A stretch of DNA of 10,328 nucleotides from an uncultured Collinsella sp. (GTDB lineage Bacteria > Actinomycetota > Coriobacteriia > Coriobacteriales > Coriobacteriaceae): contig URZR01000050.1 of the NCBI GenBank assembly GCA_900552425.1, forward strand, positions 1 through 10,328, in the 5' to 3' direction. The position numbers and the translations under genes are program-made. The notes under the pieces are model-generated. The model was not told the DNA's origin and did no database searches. It saw nothing but the letters and a program-made list of their open reading frames with translations. Shown here piece after piece: positions 5,960-10,328 of the stretch. Every line of letters starts with the position of its first letter. Positions within the stretch are counted from its first letter, which is position 1.

Positions 5960-7243
5960 CTACGCGACCGGCTCGATCTTCTCGAGGCCGCCCATGTAGG
6001 GACGCAGAACCTCGGGGATCGTGATGGTGCCGTCAGCGTTCTGGTAGTTCTCCAGAATGGCTGCCATGGTACGGCCAGCCGGCAGACCGGAACCGTTGAG
6101 GGTGTGCAGATAGCGCGAACCCTTGAAGTTCTCGGGGTCGCGATACTTGATGTTGGCGCGACGGGCCTGGAAGTCACCGCAGTTGGAGCAGGAGCTGATC
6201 TCCTTGTAGGCGTTGTAGCTCGGCAGCCAGACCTCGACGTCGTAGGTCTGACGGGCAGAGAAGCCCAGGTCGCCGGTGCACAGGCTAATCACGCGATACG
6301 GAAGACCCAGCTGCTGCAGCAGGAACTCGGCCTCGGCGGTCATGCTCTCGAGCTCCTCGTCGGACTCCTCCGGCTTGGCAAACTTTACCATCTCGACCTT
6401 GTCGAACTCGTGCTGGCGAATGATGCCGCGGGTATCGCGACCAGCGGAGCCGGCCTCCTCGCGGAAGCAGGGGGTGAAGGCGGTGTAGCGGCGCGGCAGG
6501 GTATCGGCGTCGAGGACCTCACCGGCGTGCAGGTTGGTGAGCACGACCTCGGCGGTGGGGATCAGGAAGTTGTCGCCCGAGACGTGATAGGCGTCGTCCT
6601 CGAACTTGGGCAGCTGGCCCGTGCCGAACATGGTCTGACGCTTGACGACGATGGGCGGCCACCACTCCTTAAAACCACGGCTGGTGTGCGTATCGAGGAA
6701 GAAGTTGATGAGGGCGCGCTCAAGACGGGCGCCGGCGCCACCGAGAACGGTGAAGCGGCTGCCGGAGAGCTTGTTGCCGCGCTCGAAGTCAAGGATGTCG
6801 AGGTCGGTGCCCAGATCCCAGTGCGGCTTAAAGTCGAAGTCGAACTCGCGCGGGGTGCCCCAACGACGGCGCTCGATGTTCTCGTCCTCGTCCTTGCCGT
6901 ACGGCGTGGCCTCGCAAGGAATGTTGGGCAGGTGAGCCATGAAGTCGTACTGCTCCTGCTCGAGGGCGGTGCGGCGCTCGGCCAGACCGTCAATCTTCTC
7001 GTTGACGGCGCGCACGGCCTCTTTGGCGGCCTCGGCCTCGTCCTTCTTGCCCTCCTTCATCAGGGCGCCGATCTTCTTGGACTCGGCATTGCGCGTGGCT
7101 TGAAGTTCCTCAACCTCAGTGATGACGGCACGACGCTCGTCGTCGAGCTCAAAGAACTTCTCGCGATCCCAAGACGTCTGGCGGTTAGCCATGGCGACAT
7201 CGATGGCATCGGGGTTCTCGCGAACAAACTTGATATCAAGCAT
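5960..7243 (-). CDS. serS: Seryl-tRNA synthetase
   Basis: This cytosolic class II aminoacyl-tRNA synthetase charges tRNA-Ser (and tRNA-Sec where present) with serine. The 427-aa length is normal for bacterial SerRS. Residues 27-100 form the long helical arm, a coiled coil that grips the long variable arm of tRNA-Ser. The catalytic core shows motif 2 (FREEAGSAGRDTRGIIRQHEF, residues 260-280) and motif 3 (NGSGLPAGRTMAAILE, 383-398), plus the conserved CSNCGDFQARR (352-362) and the serine-binding loop region IPTAEV (228-233). The frame can be extended to 7270, but the start at 7243 gives the family-typical MLDIKFVREN and has GGAGGA 5 nt upstream. The gene is monocistronic, with a terminator at 5907-5936 and a leader of only about 50 nt from the shared promoter region. 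The leader is too short for a T-box. A substrate tRNA, tRNA-Ser(GCT), is encoded at 1066-1156. Confidence 0.98.
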   Translation of the reverse strand: MLDIKFVRENPDAIDVAMANRQTSWDREKFFELDDERRAVITEVEELQATRNAESKKIGALMKEGKKDEAEAAKEAVRAVNEKIDGLAERRTALEQEQYDFMAHLPNIPCEATPYGKDEDENIERRRWGTPREFDFDFKPHWDLGTDLDILDFERGNKLSGSRFTVLGGAGARLERALINFFLDTHTSRGFKEWWPPIVVKRQTMFGTGQLPKFEDDAYHVSGDNFLIPTAEVVLTNLHAGEVLDADTLPRRYTAFTPCFREEAGSAGRDTRGIIRQHEFDKVEMVKFAKPEESDEELESMTAEAEFLLQQLGLPYRVISLCTGDLGFSARQTYDVEVWLPSYNAYKEISSCSNCGDFQARRANIKYRDPENFKGSRYLHTLNGSGLPAGRTMAAILENYQNADGTITIPEVLRPYMGGLEKIEPVA

Positions 7244-7272
7244 TAGATCCTCCGGCGATATACATTCCATTT

Positions 7273-7330
7273 AGGTTGCAACCTTGTACATGTATGGGCA
7301 AGTATATACTTATGAGCGTTTACGACCCAA
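7273..7330. promoter_or_regulatory. Divergent, symmetric promoter region for serS (-) and the 57-aa gene (+)
   Basis: AAGTATATACTT (7300-7311) is a perfect 12-bp palindrome and contains TATACT on both strands (plus 7305-7310; minus 7301-7306), so one element can provide a -10 in each direction. For serS, the minus strand has TTGGGT (7325-7330), 18 bp from TATACT or 16 bp from TATATA. For the 57-aa gene, TTGTAC (7284-7289) lies 15 bp before TATACT. Two further palindromes are AGGTTGCAACCT (7273-7284) and TACATGTA (7287-7294). Promoter assignment is by inspection. Confidence 0.6.
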
Positions 7331-7354
7331 CTCAACTACGCAAGAAGGCACCCA

Positions 7355-7528
7355 ATGGACGCAGTTTTTTCCTTTTTGTTTGGCACCCGCACCGGTTTTG
7401 CCATCCTTTTCGCCGGCGGCATCCTGCTGTTTGCGATTATTGCCTTTGTAATGGAGAAGCGCACCCATAAGATGTATGTCGACCGCGGCCCCAAGTCCGA
7501 GGACGAAGAAGACAGCTTCTGGGACTAA
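7355..7528 (+). CDS. 57-aa single-pass membrane protein, function unknown
   Basis: This is a small open frame from ATG 7355 to TAA 7526-7528. The start is supported by AAGAAGG about 6 nt upstream and by a promoter-like region shared with serS. Residues 1-10 (MDAVFSFLFG) are hydrophobic and aromatic. Residues 14-33 (FAILFAGGILLFAIIAFVME) form one clear transmembrane helix with a small-residue AGG patch. A basic EKRTHKM then probably marks the cytoplasmic side by the positive-inside rule. The tail is very acidic and ends SEDEEDSFWD. This ordered pattern, together with the ribosome-binding site, makes it a real gene rather than chance. It has no partner on its strand, faces serS divergently and proC convergently, and is followed by hairpins that can terminate it. 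I do not assign a family or function. Confidence 0.8.
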   Translation: MDAVFSFLFGTRTGFAILFAGGILLFAIIAFVMEKRTHKMYVDRGPKSEDEEDSFWD

Positions 7529-7689
7529 CCTGCCAAAAAGGGACAGGTTTATTTTGGTCGGTTTTATCTGGGCAAACGCAAGTGCCCCGCAACTGGAATT
7601 GAGCCAGTTGCGGGGCACTTTTCGCTAAAAGGACAAAACCGCAGGAAAAACCTGCCAACATAAACCTGTCCCTTTTTTGGTCGGTTTTA
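7527..7689. repeat. Composite nested repeat in the convergent gap between the 57-aa gene and proC
   Basis: Three layers are visible. The outer layer is an 18-bp perfect inverted repeat: AAAAAGGGACAGGTTTAT (7535-7552) facing ATAAACCTGTCCCTTTTT (7660-7677). There are also two direct repeats: AACCTGCCAA at 7527-7536 and 7649-7658, and TTTTGGTCGGTTTTA at 7552-7566 and 7675-7689, the latter running into the proC stop codon. Inside is a separate 17-bp perfect hairpin (7580-7620). The arrangement sits between two convergent genes and probably serves as a bidirectional terminator. It may also be a dispersed repeat of this genome, which the window cannot show. Confidence 0.8.
7580..7622 (+). terminator. 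17-bp perfect hairpin, probable terminator of the 57-aa gene
   Basis: AAGTGCCCCGCAACTGG (7580-7596) pairs perfectly with CCAGTTGCGGGGCACTT (7604-7620) across a 7-nt loop. Only four T follow on the plus strand, and there is no T-run on the minus strand. The stem is unusually long for a simple terminator. A shorter structure, AACCTG/CAGGTT at 7527-7549 followed by TTATTTT, could terminate earlier. Confidence 0.6.
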
Positions 7690-8457
7690 CTGGAGGGTTG
7701 CGTCGATTGCCTTGACCAGGGCGCTGCGCATGCCGGCGTCCTCGAGCGCAACGACGCCCTTGATGGTGGCACCACCGGGCGAGCATACGGCATCCTTCAT
7801 CGCCGCAGGATGCTGGCCAGTTGCAAGCTGCAGCTTTGCCGTACCCAGCACCATCTGGCTCACAATGCGATAAGCATCCGCACGCGGGATACCGTGCTTG
7901 ACCGCCGCATCGCCCAGGGCCTCGATTGCCATGGCGACAAACGCCGGAGCGCAACCACCCACCGTGCCGCCCACAAACAGCAGGCTTGTGTCGAGCTCGA
8001 CGACAGCGCCAAGCTTACCGAGCAGGTCGAGCACCACAGCACGCTGCTCGTCGTTAAGCGTCGAAGCCTTCTCGCAGGCGATGACGCCCTCGCCTACCGA
8101 AACCGGCGTGTTGGGCACCGTCGAGATATGCGCGACGCCCGGCAGGACCTGCTCCCACTTGGCACTGTCCCAGGTCCAGGCAACCGACAGAACGACCTTT
8201 TTGGCAAGAGCATCCTTGATCGGGGCGAATACCTTCTCGATCATGTACGGTTTGACCGCAGCGACCACGATATCGGATGCGGCGACAACCTCGGCGGCAT
8301 CGTGGCAGGCGACCATGCCGCGCGCCTCGCAGCGCTCAACCAGCGCGTCGTAGCGACCCGCGCAGGCGCACATGTCGCTCGCAGCTACACCGGCAGCGAT
8401 CCAGCCATCGGCCATAGCGCTCGCCATATTGCCAAAACCGACAAATCCAATCTTCAT
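7687..8457 (-). CDS. proC: Pyrroline-5-carboxylate reductase
   Basis: The enzyme reduces 1-pyrroline-5-carboxylate to L-proline with NAD(P)H, the last step of proline synthesis in the cytosol. The 256-aa protein opens with the Rossmann fingerprint MKIGFVGFGNMASAM (residues 1-15). It carries AVKP (67-70), the conserved PNTP (115-118) and the GGCAPAFVAMAIEAL helix (167-181). It ends with the P5CR signature region SPGGATIKGVVALE (226-239). The frame is open to 8481, but the ATG at 8457 gives the family-typical N-terminus and has AAAGGA about 9 nt upstream. It lies 73 bp downstream of rlmH on the same strand with no terminator between them, so co-transcription is likely. Its stop codon lies inside a repeat copy (7675-7689). 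Confidence 0.96.
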   Translation of the reverse strand: MKIGFVGFGNMASAMADGWIAAGVAASDMCACAGRYDALVERCEARGMVACHDAAEVVAASDIVVAAVKPYMIEKVFAPIKDALAKKVVLSVAWTWDSAKWEQVLPGVAHISTVPNTPVSVGEGVIACEKASTLNDEQRAVVLDLLGKLGAVVELDTSLLFVGGTVGGCAPAFVAMAIEALGDAAVKHGIPRADAYRIVSQMVLGTAKLQLATGQHPAAMKDAVCSPGGATIKGVVALEDAGMRSALVKAIDATLQ

Positions 8458-8530
8458 ATCGCATAGTCCTTTCAGACACATTCCTCAAAACGAAAGGTAT
8501 TGTCCCACGCCATTGTTTCGTATTGCTGAC

Positions 8531-9001
8531 CTATTTGTGATACGGCTCGCCGCGGCTAATCTTGCAGGCGCGGTAGATCTGCTCCAGCAGCACCACGCGC
8601 GCCAAGTTATGCGGCAAGGTAATACGTCCAAAGCTGAGCATCTCGTCGGCTCGTGCGCGCACGTCATCGCTCACGCCGTCCGATCCGCCAATTACAAAGG
8701 CGATGTCGCTGTTACCACGTAGCATAAGATCATCGAGCCGCGCCGAAAGTTCCTCGCTCGAGCGCTCTTTGCCCTCAATGGCCAGCAAGATTACATGTGC
8801 TCGAGGCGGCAGGGCTGTAAGAATCGCCGCCCCCTCCTTGTCGCGCGCGGCATCCACGCCGCCCGCCTTAGCCGGGTCGATATCGGCCACCTCGCGGATA
8901 TCCACCTTGGCATAGGCACCTAGGCGCTTGGTGTACTCAGCGCACGCGTCCTTCCAAAAGCGCTCCTTGAGCTTACCGACGCAAACGACGGTGTATTTCA
9001 C
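8531..9001 (-). CDS. rlmH: 23S rRNA (pseudouridine-1915 N3)-methyltransferase RlmH
   Basis: RlmH is a small SPOUT-class methyltransferase that methylates pseudouridine 1915 in helix 69 of 23S rRNA on assembled 70S ribosomes, using S-adenosylmethionine. The 156-aa length is typical. The knotted SAM-binding site is visible as LLAIEGKE (72-79) and FVIGGSDG (102-109), followed by the near-invariant C-terminal block TLPHNLARVVLLEQIYRAC (128-146) and the terminal RGEPYHK. The start is GTG at 8999-9001. Its AAGGAG ribosome-binding site overlaps the TAG stop of the SPFH gene, leaving only 6 nt between the two genes, so translation is probably coupled. proC follows on the same strand. Confidence 0.97.
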   Translation of the reverse strand: MKYTVVCVGKLKERFWKDACAEYTKRLGAYAKVDIREVADIDPAKAGGVDAARDKEGAAILTALPPRAHVILLAIEGKERSSEELSARLDDLMLRGNSDIAFVIGGSDGVSDDVRARADEMLSFGRITLPHNLARVVLLEQIYRACKISRGEPYHK

Positions 9002-9007
9002 GCGCGT

Positions 9008-9946
9008 CTACTCCTTCGAATCGTTTTGAACTTTGCCGGCGGCCAGCATCTGCTCGAACATCGAGGCCGACTGCGAAAAGTCGCTCGGCAGCACGACCGT
9101 CGAGGTTTTACCCGTGCGAGCGAACTCCGTCATCATCTCGGACCACTGCGTAAACATGAACAGTTGGTTGGCCTCGTCATTGCCGACACCCGTCTCCTGG
9201 ATGATCTCGAGCGAATCTTTGATACCCAGTGCGATGGCCTTGCGCTGGTTGGCGATGCCCTCGCCCGCCTTTTCCATTGCCTCGGCCTCGGCGGTCGCCT
9301 CGGTGACGCGCTTGATGCGGTCTGCCTCGGCGAGCTCCTGTGCCGCAGCGCGCTTGCGCTGGGCGGCGTTGATGTCGTTCATGGAGTTCTCAACCTCGGT
9401 CGGCAGTGCGATTTTGGTGATGAGCGTCGACACGAGGGTGAAGCCGTAGGCGGCCATCTGCTCGGAAACGGTAGCGTTGACATCCTTGGCGATGTCATCC
9501 TTCTTGGCAAAGACCTCATCGAGTGTGTAGACAGGAATCGAAGAGCGCAGGGCGTCGGTGATGAAGTCACGCATCTGGTCGACGGGCTCCTGCAGCATGT
9601 AGTAGCTCTTGTAGATGCCCGAATCTGCCGGGCCGGCGCCCATGTCGTAGCTCACGTGGTACTGAGCGGAGACCTCAAGGCCGATGGTCACGTTGTCCTG
9701 GGTCTTAACGTCGATGCCAAAACCGTTTTTCATGGTGCGCAGGCTCACCGTGGCGGCCTTGCGGTCGATCACGGGCACCTTCACGTGGAAGCCCGCGTTG
9801 ACGATACGATTGAACTTACCCAAGCGCTCGATGATTACGGCGTGCTGCTGTTCAACGACATAACAGGCGTTGGGGAGCAGCAGCAACAGGATGATGATGG
9901 GAATCAAAAGGCTGGTAAGGGCGGCGATGATACCGGAAAACAGCAT
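9008..9946 (-). CDS. SPFH/Band 7 (stomatin/prohibitin-like, QmcA-type) membrane protein
   Basis: This 312-aa protein has one N-terminal hydrophobic anchor (residues 5-24, IIALTSLL..IIILLLLL type) and then an SPFH domain (about 28-190). The domain has the usual entry VVEQQHAVIIERLGKFNRIVNAGFHVKVPVIDR split over 30-62, and the conserved exit helix and loop LPTEVENSMNDINAAQRKR (181-199). An Ala/Glu-rich coiled coil follows (197-245). SPFH proteins form large ring or cage assemblies in membranes and are linked to membrane microdomains and protease control; the specific role here is unknown. The frame reaches a GTG at 9967, but the ATG at 9946 has GAGGAG 7 nt upstream and places the anchor right at the N-terminus. 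It heads the string with rlmH and proC. I see no NfeD-type partner gene, which many stomatin homologues have. Confidence 0.92.
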   Translation of the reverse strand: MLFSGIIAALTSLLIPIIILLLLLPNACYVVEQQHAVIIERLGKFNRIVNAGFHVKVPVIDRKAATVSLRTMKNGFGIDVKTQDNVTIGLEVSAQYHVSYDMGAGPADSGIYKSYYMLQEPVDQMRDFITDALRSSIPVYTLDEVFAKKDDIAKDVNATVSEQMAAYGFTLVSTLITKIALPTEVENSMNDINAAQRKRAAAQELAEADRIKRVTEATAEAEAMEKAGEGIANQRKAIALGIKDSLEIIQETGVGNDEANQLFMFTQWSEMMTEFARTGKTSTVVLPSDFSQSASMFEQMLAAGKVQNDSKE

Positions 9947-10003
9947 GGTCTCTCCTCTGATAGGCACACGTTGCCATTAGGATACCCGTCCAAGGAGATC
10001 GTG

Positions 10004-10063
10004 CATAACAAAAAAGCCCCCATTGCTGGGAGCTCTTTCATTTAATGGTGCGGGCGAAAGGAC
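10004..10063. repeat. Duplicate copy of the tRNA-Leu 3' end plus terminator
   Basis: This 60-bp stretch matches 10193-10252 at 57 of 60 positions, in direct orientation, 189 bp apart. On the minus strand it starts with the last 18 nt of tRNA-Leu, through CCA, and includes a second terminator hairpin (10010-10034, one G-U pair) with a T6 run. It is not a functional tRNA because everything upstream of the T-loop is missing. Its terminator would give a second stop before the SPFH gene. Confidence 0.9.
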
Positions 10064-10192
10064 GTCCGCGTATCCGCTTCGCGGATCCGCACCGGCATCG
10101 GCCGCCTGCCGGCGTCCTTGCCAGCTCGCTAAAAACGCTCCGCGTTTTCTTGACGCTCGCTCCTTCGCAGGTTCAAGTCCCCGCGATGGGCA
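10064..10192. other. Palindrome-rich segment between the two tRNA-Leu tails
   Basis: The 129 bp between the direct repeats hold three perfect hairpins. These are ATCCGC-TTC-GCGGAT (10072-10086), CCGGCA/TGCCGG (10092-10112) and AAAACGC-TCC-GCGTTTT (10132-10148). GCTCGCT is repeated directly at 10124-10130 and 10155-10161. The far end carries AGGTTCAAGTCC (10169-10180), an inverted copy of the tRNA-Leu T-arm. An open frame runs through it on the minus strand, but its protein is made of tRNA and repeat sequence. The nature is unknown; a small non-coding repeat element or a remnant of an element integrated at the tRNA is possible. Confidence 0.65.
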
Positions 10193-10252
10193 CATAACAA
10201 AAAAGCTCCCATTGCTGGGAGCTCTTTCAATCAATGGTGCGGGCGAAAGGAC
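10193..10252. repeat. Parental copy of the 60-bp tRNA-Leu tail repeat
   Basis: This is the direct-repeat partner of 10004-10063. It includes the functional tRNA-Leu 3' end and its terminator. Only three bases differ between the copies: one in the terminator stem and two in the spacer between CCA and hairpin. Confidence 0.9.
10199..10223 (-). terminator. Rho-independent terminator of tRNA-Leu
   Basis: On the minus strand, AGCTCCCA pairs perfectly with TGGGAGCT across a GCAA tetraloop, followed by T6. It starts 11 nt after the CCA end. Confidence 0.93.
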
Positions 10253-10321
10253 TTGAACCTTCACGAGCCGGAGCTCATATGGACCTGAACCATACGCGTC
10301 TGCCAATTCCGCCACGCCCGC
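10235..10321 (-). tRNA. tRNA-Leu(CAG), CCA encoded
   Basis: This is an 87-nt class II tRNA with acceptor stem GCGGGCG/CGCCCGC, A73 and encoded CCA (10235-10237). The anticodon stem TATGG/CCATA encloses TTCAGGT, giving anticodon CAG, which reads the leucine codon CUG. A long variable arm (GAGC/GCTC type) and the T-arm with loop TTCAAGT are present. The 5' end is 7 bp from the window edge, so the promoter is outside. The 3' end is duplicated downstream. Confidence 0.97.
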
Positions 10322-10328
10322 GCACTCG

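Noticed and set aside
6104..7246. 380-aa plus-strand frame
   Set aside because: Antisense to serS, low-complexity Val/Leu/Gly-rich, no ribosome-binding site; a shadow of GC-rich codon structure.
7244..7270. N-terminal extension of serS to 7270
   Set aside because: The nine extra residues do not fit the family and include the ribosome-binding site of the internal ATG.
7244..7312. T-box riboswitch in the serS leader
   Set aside because: The leader is only about 50 nt and lacks a specifier stem, T-box sequence and terminator/antiterminator pair.
9026..10045. 339-aa plus-strand frame
   Set aside because: Antisense to the SPFH gene, His/Gly/Leu-rich, runs into the tRNA terminator copy; a shadow.
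9977..10315. 112-aa minus-strand frame
   Set aside because: It begins inside tRNA-Leu (MAELADAYGSGPYELRLVKV is a typical false tRNA translation) and continues through terminators and the repeat. No ribosome-binding site.

Overview
The window looks like chromosomal DNA from a Coriobacteriia actinobacterium, most likely Collinsella or a close relative. The basis is the GC-rich coding style, CCA-encoding tRNA genes, an actinobacterial AAA+ ATPase of a kind I associate with this class, and the general look of the proteins. This is inference; no database was searched.

Layout. (1) Positions 2-934 (+) hold the C-terminal part of a D-alanyl-D-alanine carboxypeptidase (penicillin-binding protein), followed by a rho-independent terminator. 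(2) Everything else large is on the minus strand. tRNA-Ser(GCT), with its own promoter and terminator, lies downstream of a 360-aa AAA+ ATPase with a C-terminal winged-helix-like region. The leader of that ATPase carries three 15-bp palindromes at exact 19-bp spacing. (3) A large 813-aa TPR-like protein of unknown function follows at 2630-5071. (4) tRNA-Arg(ACG), a 125-aa orphan protein and serS (seryl-tRNA synthetase) come next. (5) Divergent from serS is a 57-aa single-pass membrane protein. It is convergent with proC, and the gap between the two is packed with nested inverted and direct repeats. (6) proC, rlmH and an SPFH/stomatin-family membrane protein form a minus-strand gene string, with rlmH apparently translationally coupled to the SPFH gene. 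(7) tRNA-Leu(CAG) closes the window. Its 3' end and terminator are duplicated 189 bp downstream, around a palindrome-rich 129-bp segment.

Functionally the known genes are mostly translation and housekeeping: three tRNAs, SerRS, the rRNA methylase RlmH, proline synthesis, cell-wall trimming and a membrane scaffold protein. No complete defence system, phage or transposase gene is visible. The most notable material lies in the non-coding DNA: the phased palindrome array before the ATPase, the composite repeat between the 57-aa gene and proC, the duplicated tRNA-Leu tail, and inverted copies of the T-arm downstream of all three tRNA genes. The least explained proteins are the AAA+ ATPase, the 813-aa TPR-like protein, the 125-aa protein and the 57-aa membrane protein.
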